A DNA stretch of 64,000 nt from Mucilaginibacter lappiensis (GTDB lineage: Bacteria > Bacteroidota > Bacteroidia > Sphingobacteriales > Sphingobacteriaceae): contig NZ_FTMG01000005.1 in the NCBI RefSeq assembly GCF_900155965.1, forward strand, positions 62,001 through 126,000, written 5' to 3'. The translations under genes were made by a program, and so were the position numbers. The notes under the pieces were generated by a model. That model saw only the letters and a list, made by a program, of their open reading frames with translations. It did no database searches and had not been told where the DNA came from. Below, piece by piece: positions 26,893-34,839 of the stretch; the first letter of the stretch is position 1, and every line of letters starts with the position of its first letter.

Positions 26893-27975
26893 ATGCCCCA
26901 GAATCAGTTAAATCCGGATATACTTAAAACCAAACAGCACTTTGAAGTACTTGATGGTTTAAGGGGGGTAGCCGCTTTAGCTATTGTACTTTACCATTTT
27001 CTGCAGGTAAATTATGCAAGCAATTTCTTAGAACATGGTTTTTTAGCGGTCGATTTTTTCTTTTGTTTATCCGGATTCGTGATTGGCTACGCCTACGATA
27101 ACCGCATCCAAAAAATGGGTATCATGGAGTTTTTTAAATTACGCATTATCAGGCTGCATCCATTGGTTGTTTTCGGTTCTGTATTGGGTCTGTTAGCTTA
27201 TCTTTTCAACCCTTATAGTGGCAATCATACAGAATTATACGGAACGGGCAAGCTCATTTTGTTGTTTGTAAGCTCTATATTACTTATCCCACTCCCACTA
27301 AGGTATGATCATTCTTTTCCTTTGTTCCTGTTTAACGTCCCTGCCTGGTCGTTATTTTGGGAGTATGTGGCCAATATCGCGTATGCTTTTATTCTTTGCC
27401 GTATTGGGCAACGGCTTTTGATTTTATTAACTATAGTTGCGGCAATCTTCATTTATCAGGTAGCTTATCATTCCGGAACCCTGATTGGCGGCTGGGGTCT
27501 GGACACCTTGTGGGATGGCTGTGCCCGTATCTGTTACTCATTTTCAGCGGGCTTGCTCGTTTATCGTTCCAAGTGGATAATTAAAAACAAACTCGGTTTT
27601 ATTGGTATGGCTTTATTATTGGTACTGGCATTTACCATGCCTTTTTCAAAAGGATACCGCCTGGTACAAGTGCTGTCGGTATTGATTTATTTTCCCTTAT
27701 TAATTACACTTGGAGCGGGAGCTATCTTAACCCCGGCATTAAAAAAATTCTGCATTTTTTTGGGGGAAATATCATATCCCCTTTACATGACCCATTATAC
27801 GGTTATGTGGATATTTGCCGACTATTACAGCAGTCATAAACCCGGCCCGGGCCTATTTACCCTTATCATTACTATTTCAACCATATTGCTGGTAGGTGTG
27901 GCCTATCTCACCATGAAAATTTATGATATTCCTGTACGCAGATACCTCTCCAATAAAAGAAAAAGTGATATATAA
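26893..27975 (+). CDS. membrane acyltransferase (acyltransferase-3 family), copy 2
   Basis: 360 residues, highly similar to the preceding protein along its whole length, including LDGLRGVAALAIVLYHF, FFCLSGFVIGYAYDNR and the C-terminal KIYDIPVRRYLSNKRK. Both copies keep the key Arg and His. Divergence is spread through the middle and the periplasmic loops, which suggests a changed substrate more than decay. It starts 90 bases after copy 1. Confidence 0.9.
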   Translation: MPQNQLNPDILKTKQHFEVLDGLRGVAALAIVLYHFLQVNYASNFLEHGFLAVDFFFCLSGFVIGYAYDNRIQKMGIMEFFKLRIIRLHPLVVFGSVLGLLAYLFNPYSGNHTELYGTGKLILLFVSSILLIPLPLRYDHSFPLFLFNVPAWSLFWEYVANIAYAFILCRIGQRLLILLTIVAAIFIYQVAYHSGTLIGGWGLDTLWDGCARICYSFSAGLLVYRSKWIIKNKLGFIGMALLLVLAFTMPFSKGYRLVQVLSVLIYFPLLITLGAGAILTPALKKFCIFLGEISYPLYMTHYTVMWIFADYYSSHKPGPGLFTLIITISTILLVGVAYLTMKIYDIPVRRYLSNKRKSDI

Positions 27976-28082
27976 CTAGCCCACCAAAGAGCTAAAAAAC
28001 GATGGAGTTACCTATAAATATGACACAGATTGAAGCCCTTGCTGATGAATATTTCCATGGTTCTGAAAATCATTAGTACACT

Positions 28083-29381
28083 CTAGCCCAATCCATTTTC
28101 TACAGGTTCTGCTGCGAACCGCAGACTGATTTTTGGAAGTTTATCAGCCATATAGGCTATCCAAAAGAGTACTACCGGCATCATCACATCAAACTGCCGC
28201 GCATAAGCGCTAACCAGCCCGCTGATCAGAAAATATAACACAAAAATGAGCATGATGAATTTTATCGCGTAAGCAATTCTTCGCCGGTTGATAACACTTA
28301 GTATTAGAGCAACTACACTGGCCCAAAACACCAATGAGCCGGTAAGGATATTGATAATGGTTTGCGGGATCTGGTATGAATAGGAATACGGAAAATCAAA
28401 TAACATGCGCGAAAGGTTATAAAAGTAATTTTTGATAAACTTTTTTGGCGTCGCCCGGATATTTCTGATCGCGGCCTTTTTAAACAGGTCATCCTGCTCA
28501 GCCCCCTCGTGTTTTAAGATCGACGCAATCTCGGCTGAATGATTGGCCTTCAGCAATGAATCCCCCTCAGTAGTATTAAAAGGCTGTGGTGATAGCAAAT
28601 TGGTTAAGCTGGGCAACTTCCAATCGCCGTATTCCAGGTTATCTGGCGTGCTCATCCAATACAAGCTCATACCACCAGAGTTTCCCCAATAAAAAAACCT
28701 GCCGGTAAGGTTGTAAGTATACAAAAGATAAGGTGCCGTAGTTATAAAGGCAATCAGGATAATATACAGGGAGTTTTGGTAATTCTTTTTTACCTTACCC
28801 AAAACCAAAAGTATAAGACATACCAGTAAGCTACTGAGCAGCACGTACCCAAAAATGATTTTTGTTAAGGTTAAAAAGCCCAGCAAAAAGCCCGAAAGTA
28901 CAAGGTGCTTAAACCTACCGCCATTATAAAACAATACCACACTGTAAATAAATGCCGCGATGAGGAAAGCCGAAAATATTTCGGTGAGGATAGCCGGTAA
29001 ATAAGTGTAGATATTAAAATAAAACGCCCATATAATAGCAAAAAAACGGGCTATCTTTTCGCGGGCTACACAGGTTAAAGCCTTGTAAAGAAAAATAATG
29101 GAAAGGTAATAAAACAACGCATTAAGCAAAGGGTAAAATATAATGGGTAAATGCAGTGCTGCAAAGGGCATCAATGCGATGGGATACCCGGGGCCGTTCC
29201 ACAAATTAATAACGGGAGCCGGCGGCGAATAAAAGCCATGCAATAGGTTTACCGCAAAACTAATATAACGGGGTTCATCACCATATAAAACCGGCCATTT
29301 GTGTTTCAGGATATAATAAACGTAATACAGCAGGAATGGTAAAAAAAGAAGAAAAGGATTACGTTTAAATTTAATGTTCAT
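28083..29381 (-). CDS. multi-pass membrane protein, GT39/ArnT-like glycosyltransferase candidate
   Basis: 432 residues with ten or more membrane segments. YGDEPRYISFAVNLLHG near residue 35 fits the acidic-pair first loop of GT-C enzymes, which use polyprenyl-phosphate sugars; a soluble loop follows about residue 230. No close named family is recognised, so the call is by architecture. Convergent with acyltransferase copy 2. Confidence 0.65.
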   Translation of the reverse strand: MNIKFKRNPFLLFLPFLLYYVYYILKHKWPVLYGDEPRYISFAVNLLHGFYSPPAPVINLWNGPGYPIALMPFAALHLPIIFYPLLNALFYYLSIIFLYKALTCVAREKIARFFAIIWAFYFNIYTYLPAILTEIFSAFLIAAFIYSVVLFYNGGRFKHLVLSGFLLGFLTLTKIIFGYVLLSSLLVCLILLVLGKVKKNYQNSLYIILIAFITTAPYLLYTYNLTGRFFYWGNSGGMSLYWMSTPDNLEYGDWKLPSLTNLLSPQPFNTTEGDSLLKANHSAEIASILKHEGAEQDDLFKKAAIRNIRATPKKFIKNYFYNLSRMLFDFPYSYSYQIPQTIINILTGSLVFWASVVALILSVINRRRIAYAIKFIMLIFVLYFLISGLVSAYARQFDVMMPVVLFWIAYMADKLPKISLRFAAEPVENGLG

Positions 29382-29691
29382 ACCAGGTTAGCAGGTTCCG
29401 TTACGCCATGAAGTTAGGGAAATTTAACGCTTTTTCCTGAAGATAAAGAGAGCCTTATTTTTGATCCTGCGCATGTGGCGCTGTGGTAACACTGGCCAAA
29501 GTCCATTTTTTCACCTATTCAGAACTAAAGTCTTCTGATTCAGTATTATTTTTCGTGTATTTATAACAAACGACAGCCCGGCTCTTTTTCAAGATACCGG
29601 GCCGTTTGGTTAAGACAACAGGAGAGTCAAAAACCACTCGTTCAGTAGCAATCAATTAACTATTAACTACTTATTACTTTTTAAACCGTTA
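29382..29691. other. intergenic region with one strong hairpin
   Basis: 310 bases without a credible gene between two leftward genes. CAAACG (29567-29572) plus GCCCGG (29576-29581) pair with CCGGGC (29597-29602) plus CGTTTG (29603-29608). This lies downstream of the bestrophin gene and is probably its terminator, though no long T-run follows on the minus strand. Confidence 0.55.
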
Positions 29692-30624
29692 TTATAAAAT
29701 ATAGAATACCGCCTGTTTTTGTTGCTGATTGTTGGTCACCATATCGGTCACTTGTGGCATTTCGTCTTTTAGCATTTGCTTCAGGTCCTGCTCAATTTTC
29801 CTACTGATGGCGGTTGTCGGAGTATCTGTTGGCATATTCTCAAATGGATCCTGCAAATGGATAGCCATTTTTTCGATCAGGAAAAATGCCGATGAAATAG
29901 CAATTACCAGGGGCACCTGTAATATGCCAAAAGACTCCATCAGACTAAAAGGTAGCAGCAGCACAAAAAACAGTACCAGCCAATGGATATACACACTGTA
30001 TGTAACCGGGAATACGGTATTCTTGATCCGCTCGCACCCCCCCATGGAGTTCATAAAACTGGTCAGGGTGCCATCCATAGTTACCTGCTGATACTCGTTA
30101 ACCCAACCCAGTTTATACAAGGTGCGCAAATCATGCCCTTGTAACTCATTTAAAGCCAGCGGCACATGATCTACATTACGAATATTCCGGACATCATCAT
30201 CGCTTAAAAACGCCTCCAGGTTTTGTTTGGCATCTTGTTTACGCAGGTGGCGGCTCAAACTGTAGCACCAGGCTATCTGCCGTTTTACAATCCGTTCTTT
30301 GAGCGCCCATTTCTCGTCGCCGTCGATACTGCTGTCAACAAAGGTGAGTACCTGGCGGGTAATTGTACGGCAATCATTCACAATGCCACCCCACAAAATA
30401 CGGGCCTCCCACCAACGACCGTATGCCTGATTTGACCGGAAAGCCAGTAACAGGGATATAATAGTACCCAATATGGTAGGTACCGTTAACGGGATGGATA
30501 CTTCTTTTAAGTCATAGTACTGATGCACCAGGTAAATGGCCGAGGCATAAATGGCCACCATGATGAGTTCTTTTTTTATTTTTCCGAATACATATGTAAC
30601 CGGGATGTTTTCTTTTAGTAGCAT
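29692..30624 (-). CDS. bestrophin-family anion channel
   Basis: 310 residues. N-terminal membrane helices, then LLAFRSNQAYGRWWEARILWGG, the hallmark of the bacterial bestrophin/UPF0187 family, and a C-terminal membrane pair with FGILQVPLVIAISSAFFLIEKMA. Members form pentameric chloride-type channels in the inner membrane. It lies 25 bases after the USP-like gene, on one transcript with it, and downstream of a two-component pair. Confidence 0.9.
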   Translation of the reverse strand: MLLKENIPVTYVFGKIKKELIMVAIYASAIYLVHQYYDLKEVSIPLTVPTILGTIISLLLAFRSNQAYGRWWEARILWGGIVNDCRTITRQVLTFVDSSIDGDEKWALKERIVKRQIAWCYSLSRHLRKQDAKQNLEAFLSDDDVRNIRNVDHVPLALNELQGHDLRTLYKLGWVNEYQQVTMDGTLTSFMNSMGGCERIKNTVFPVTYSVYIHWLVLFFVLLLPFSLMESFGILQVPLVIAISSAFFLIEKMAIHLQDPFENMPTDTPTTAISRKIEQDLKQMLKDEMPQVTDMVTNNQQQKQAVFYIL

Positions 30625-30649
30625 AATATTTTAATAATTAAGGGGTTAA

Positions 30650-31129
30650 TTACTGTTGTTCTGTTAATTCTGGCTCTTGAGCAATAAGGTTTGCTATTAC
30701 GCCATCTGTTTCTGGGTTGGCAAGTACCCGTTTACCGCATTTTTCAATTAGTATTTCGGGGTCGATGCTGTTTTTAAATAACAATTGATAATTATCGTGC
30801 GGGGGCACAATGGCATCCACATCATGCGCATCCAGGTAGTTATTAAAAACAGCTACGGTACTGCCATAAAAAATATCGATATGGATGCGGTTGATCAGAT
30901 GGCTGAAATCTTTTTCGAGATCGCGGCAGCGGATATAAAAATTATCAGGAATCTGCCTGTACTCGGTCGAACGGCGCGACAGCATTAGCAGTTCGCCTAT
31001 GTTATCAGTAATCTTCAGCATGTGTACCAGTCTTATATCTACTTTTTGCGGATAGTATTGCTGAGCTATGGTTGGAATGCTTTGGAGCGATTGGTACGTA
31101 AAATCTGTGGGGATGAACAGCGTTTTCAT
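30650..31129 (-). CDS. universal-stress-protein-like protein
   Basis: 159 residues. MKTLFIPTDFTYQSLQSI resembles the first strand and Asp of USP domains; ALxLVHML-like second strand (RLVHMLK) follows, and DVDAIVPPHDN replaces the usual DLIVMG loop. The C-terminal GxxG nucleotide loop is not visible, so ATP binding is doubtful. Directly upstream of the bestrophin gene (25 bases), suggesting a joint function. Confidence 0.6.
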   Translation of the reverse strand: MKTLFIPTDFTYQSLQSIPTIAQQYYPQKVDIRLVHMLKITDNIGELLMLSRRSTEYRQIPDNFYIRCRDLEKDFSHLINRIHIDIFYGSTVAVFNNYLDAHDVDAIVPPHDNYQLLFKNSIDPEILIEKCGKRVLANPETDGVIANLIAQEPELTEQQ

Positions 31130-31234
31130 AGTCGTAATTATTTAATGGTTTAACTTGTACTGCTTTGTTTGATACAAGTGTAGCCCCCAATAATTAAGAT
31201 GATCTAAGAAAGTTATTAGAAATTGATTAGAGTT

Positions 31235-32602
31235 TTATGCCGATGCCTCTAAAGGTAAAAACACTTTGATCTCGGTACCTTTACCAACGTCTGAACGGAT
31301 ACCTATACTACCCCTGTGCAAACGTATAATGTTAAGTGTTAAAGGCAAGCCCACCCCGTGCCCCTCATAGCTATGCGTGTTGGAGGCCCTGAAAAATGGC
31401 TCAAAAATATGCTGCAGCTCGCTTTCGGGTATGCCGATGCCCTGGTCGGTGATGGAAATGATCACTTTATTGTTTTCGGCCAGCAACCTTATTTTCACCA
31501 TGCGGTTGTCCGAGTATTTGCAGGCATTGCTGATGATGTTGGTAACGGCCAGGCGCAGTAAGTTACTGTTACCACTTACGTAAAGCAAGTGTTCGTCGGT
31601 TGGCATATCTTCCAGATCGATTTGTATATTGCTATCGGTATTGATCCTTTTAATTGATTCTGAAGCGGTCATCAGGAGTTCATCCATCCGGATACTTTCC
31701 CAGCGCTGTTTTTTGCCGTCAAAACCCGATTGGGCAAGCGTCAATAAACTATTTAATATTTGACCCAGCTTTTCAGATTCTGAATAAATAGTACCAAATA
31801 TCTGGCGCTGCTCCGGGTTCGCATCGGTTTTACTTAGTGCCAGTTCGGCTTCGGTACTAATAATGGTTAAGGGTGTGCGCAACTCATGCGAGGCATTGCT
31901 TACAAAGTTATTCTGGGTTTCAAAAGCTGTTTCCAGGCGGTTAAGCATATCATTGAAGGTATAGGATAGTTCGGCTATCTCATCCTTACCACTCAGCTCA
32001 TCCAGCCTGAAATGCAGGTTATTAGCTGTTATATTTTTAACATTATTAATGATACGCCGTACCGGCTGAAAGGTATAAAAGGAGAATATTTTACCTACAA
32101 AATAAACCAGTATCATGGCTGCCAGAAAGCCATAGACCAATATCCTCTGTAGGTCTTTCAATTCTTGAAAACCCGACGGATCAATGGCCGAAACGATAAC
32201 TATATATCTACTGTTACCCTTTGTAAATACCTTACCGGCATAAAAAATATTGTCAACCTTGTAGCGTGCTGCACTATCTTTTAAGATGTTTTTAATAAAA
32301 CTGCTTTTAACGTTAATTCCACCGTTTATATTAATTTTGTTAAGCGTATCCGTACTAAAAAAATATTCTTTTTCTGATTCCAGTTTTTCCAGATAACGAT
32401 TCCTTACTTCCTGGTAAGCCTGGCTTTTGGCACCAGGAAACAGGCGCACTTCTGCAGATATATTTACACGGGCTTCCAGCCGTTTAAAAAAATCGTCGAA
32501 ACCAAACCTGTATACCAGGTAAAAAATAGTGATATTGAGCAATACCAATATTACACCCGACAGCAACAGGAACAGTAAGGTTATTTTACTTTGTATTTTC
32601 AT
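31235..32602 (-). CDS. sensor histidine kinase
   Basis: 455 residues. Membrane segment near 8-30, periplasmic sensor of about 110 residues, second membrane segment near 155-175, HAMP, HisKA with NASHELRTPLT carrying the phosphorylated His, and a HATPase domain with N, G1 (DQGIG) and G2 (GHGVGLPL) boxes. It overlaps by 17 bases the upstream response regulator gene, its cognate partner. The signal is unknown; genes just downstream encode a USP-like protein and a bestrophin. Confidence 0.92.
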   Translation of the reverse strand: MKIQSKITLLFLLLSGVILVLLNITIFYLVYRFGFDDFFKRLEARVNISAEVRLFPGAKSQAYQEVRNRYLEKLESEKEYFFSTDTLNKININGGINVKSSFIKNILKDSAARYKVDNIFYAGKVFTKGNSRYIVIVSAIDPSGFQELKDLQRILVYGFLAAMILVYFVGKIFSFYTFQPVRRIINNVKNITANNLHFRLDELSGKDEIAELSYTFNDMLNRLETAFETQNNFVSNASHELRTPLTIISTEAELALSKTDANPEQRQIFGTIYSESEKLGQILNSLLTLAQSGFDGKKQRWESIRMDELLMTASESIKRINTDSNIQIDLEDMPTDEHLLYVSGNSNLLRLAVTNIISNACKYSDNRMVKIRLLAENNKVIISITDQGIGIPESELQHIFEPFFRASNTHSYEGHGVGLPLTLNIIRLHRGSIGIRSDVGKGTEIKVFLPLEASA

Positions 32603-33287
32603 CGGGCTCTCCCTCCTTCATGATATATCCCATACCAAAAACCGTGTGTACGAGTTTTGAACCACCGCCCTTTTCCAGTTTTTTACGCAGATAGTTTACA
32701 TATACATCAACCACATTAGTCCCCATATTAAAATCAATATCCCACACACTTTCCAGTATCTGGATACGTGACAGTATCTTTTTTTGATTCTTTACAAAAT
32801 ATTCCAGCAATCGGTACTCTGTAGCCGTTAGTTTTAATGGTTCCTGGTTGCGGTAAGCTATTTTTGATTCGGCATTAAGCTCCAGGTCGCTAATGGTAAA
32901 TATATTGTTTTTAGGCTGTTGATCGCCGCCTTTACGACGCAGCAGGGTACGTAAACGGGCAGCCAGTTCGACAATTTTAAAGGGTTTTACCAGATAATCA
33001 TCGGCACCGCTATCCAAACCGTTCACAATATTTTCGGTTGAGTCAAGGGCGGTTAGCATAATAACAGGCATGGTTGTTTTTTGCTGCCTGATGAGTTTAC
33101 ACACCTGTATACCATCCATTACGGGTAACATTACGTCTAATATCACCAGGTCAAAATCATGATCAAGCGCCATTTGCAGACCAGTTGCTCCATTGCCCGC
33201 CACGCTTACTTCGTAACCAAATTCTGCAAGTCCGCGTTTTATTACCGATACCACATTGGGTTCATCCTCAACCAGCAATATCCCCAT
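32586..33287 (-). CDS. OmpR-family response regulator
   Basis: 233 residues. Receiver domain with the acidic pair (EDEP), phospho-acceptor Asp in LVILDVMLP, Thr/Ser in VIMLTALDS and Lys in DYLVKPF; C-terminal winged helix ending in VHTVFGMGYIMKE. First gene of the leftward row; overlaps the kinase gene. Confidence 0.93.
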   Translation of the reverse strand: MGILLVEDEPNVVSVIKRGLAEFGYEVSVAGNGATGLQMALDHDFDLVILDVMLPVMDGIQVCKLIRQQKTTMPVIMLTALDSTENIVNGLDSGADDYLVKPFKIVELAARLRTLLRRKGGDQQPKNNIFTISDLELNAESKIAYRNQEPLKLTATEYRLLEYFVKNQKKILSRIQILESVWDIDFNMGTNVVDVYVNYLRKKLEKGGGSKLVHTVFGMGYIMKEGEPDENTK

Positions 33288-33328
33288 AATATTATTTATA
33301 AATTTTAAGCTCCGAACATTATAGCGTA

Positions 33329-34084
33329 TTAACCGCGTCCTGAGATATAGTTAACGGCAAGGCCAATTATTTCTTTGATATAAAAGCTCCATTTGTTTAG
33401 TGAATCGGCACTGGGTACAAACTCACTTAAGCTAAAGTCGCCGGTTCCGGCCATATAATTACAGGGGTATGGCATTACATCAACACCCATTTTTTTAAAG
33501 ATCCGTACCGAGCGACGCATATGAAAAGCAGAGGTTACCAATAAATACGGGCCTCGCTGTCCGTGCTTTTGAAGCAAGCTTTTTGTTAAAGATGCGTTTT
33601 CCAAAGTGTTGCGCGACTGATCTTCTATCAGGATACAACTATCGGGTACCTGTGCGGCCTTTAGCTGGTATCTGGCCCAGGCCCCTTCCCGGAAAGCGGA
33701 TGGATTTAAATTGCCATTACCCCCCGAAATTAAAATGTATTTCACCCGGCCGGTCTTTTGCAAAAGAACCCCTTGTATAAACCTGTCTGCCGCAGGACCG
33801 AACATACCACGACCTTCACTATCGTCTGACGCAAAGCCCCCAAGCACAATGGCTGCGCTATATGTTTTGTCTTTCCCCAACTCAACGGGCGCTATGTCCC
33901 AGGCATGAGCCAGCCGGTTGATCAGGAATGAATTAGAAAAAAAATAAAGCACCCCGATACCCCATAAAAGGTATTTGCGTTTACGTTTTGCATTTTTCGC
34001 AAAAGCCGCCACCAGCAGTAAAACAAATACATACGACAGCGGAAAAAGCAAGAACGCCAATATTTTTGACAGGATAAAAAACAT
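33329..34084 (-). CDS. YdcF/ElyC-like membrane protein (DUF218)
   Basis: 251 residues: two N-terminal membrane helices, then a DUF218 domain with AAIVLGG, ADRFIQGVLLQKTGRVKYILISGG and EDQSRNTLENA, LLVTSAFHMRRSVRIFKKMG. ElyC in E. coli affects envelope polymer (peptidoglycan or enterobacterial common antigen) synthesis at low temperature; the enzymatic role is not settled. The gene ends 41 bases before the response regulator start. Confidence 0.87.
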   Translation of the reverse strand: MFFILSKILAFLLFPLSYVFVLLLVAAFAKNAKRKRKYLLWGIGVLYFFSNSFLINRLAHAWDIAPVELGKDKTYSAAIVLGGFASDDSEGRGMFGPAADRFIQGVLLQKTGRVKYILISGGNGNLNPSAFREGAWARYQLKAAQVPDSCILIEDQSRNTLENASLTKSLLQKHGQRGPYLLVTSAFHMRRSVRIFKKMGVDVMPYPCNYMAGTGDFSLSEFVPSADSLNKWSFYIKEIIGLAVNYISGRG

Positions 34085-34127
34085 ATACCGGTATACTTTT
34101 GCCGTAAAAGTAATTAAAATTTAGAGT

Positions 34128-34160
34128 CAAGATATTAGAATCAGGAATCAGGAGACAAAC
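34128..34160. repeat. short low-complexity intergenic sequence
   Basis: Variants of GAGTCAAGA and GAATCAGGA as in the repeat at 20404, here without a full inverted partner. Probably a decayed copy. Confidence 0.3.
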
Positions 34161-34191
34161 AGAAAATCATTTGTTTGCCGTTAGTATATAC

Positions 34192-34299
34192 AAAGTGGGT
34201 TTACATGGTTTACATATTTCATGGTTAACATCGACTTAATTTATTGATAATCAATATACTAAATACATATTCCTGATATAATGTGTTAACCTTGATTTT
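34192..34299. repeat. interspersed repeat, copy B, decayed right end
   Basis: Bases 34192-34214 are identical to 18473-18495; then TTTCATGG and TTGATAATCAAT (34244-34255) occur at the same spacing as in copy A. The right inverted end is degenerate (GTTAACCTTGATTTTC). Located between divergent genes. Confidence 0.65.
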
Positions 34300-34365
34300 C
34301 ACTTAACCCGGGTACGTAACAAACTGGCATCATCATTGTCATACAAACAATAAAAAAACAAAATT

Positions 34366-34575
34366 ATGGGCTTACTAAAATTTCTTGTCGTTGGTGCAGC
34401 GGTTGCTTACGGCATAAACTATGTGACCAAAAAGGGGCCGAATGGTAAATCGATCATTGACGACCTTACCGAGAACGGGCCTGAGTGGATGGATCGTGCT
34501 AAAAAATACGGAGAGCTTACCTTAGAGCAAATAGCTGTCCGCACCCAAAACTTCAGGGATAACAACAGGTTTTAA
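34366..34575 (+). CDS. small YtxH-like protein
   Basis: 69 residues. An N-terminal hydrophobic helix (LLKFLVVGAAVAYGINYV) is followed by a charged stretch, as in small stress-related YtxH-like proteins of Bacteroidota. No firm domain assignment. It stands alone after repeat copy B, with an A-rich stretch before the ATG. Confidence 0.6.
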   Translation: MGLLKFLVVGAAVAYGINYVTKKGPNGKSIIDDLTENGPEWMDRAKKYGELTLEQIAVRTQNFRDNNRF

Positions 34576-34839
34576 AATAGCTGTTACACTGTCATGCATC
34601 ATATTCCTTTTTTGGCGACAGCCTTACGGCTGGCTATGGCCTAAAAAATGCCAAAACAGAGTCGCTCCTGGCTTTGATATAGCAAAAAACAGACGCGGTT
34701 ATTATAGTTTGGACTACTCCTGTTACACCTACCCACGCCTCAGGACAGTGAGGGTTGCGTAAGCAGAAATATCGGTTTAACATTGCTGTAAGCCCTTAAA
34801 TTATCTTGCTTACCTTTATAAACCGCTTTATTGCATTAT

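Noticed and set aside
25714..27975. The two acyltransferase genes as halves of one broken gene
   Set aside because: Each is full length with its own start, conserved active-site block and C-terminus, so they are paralogues.
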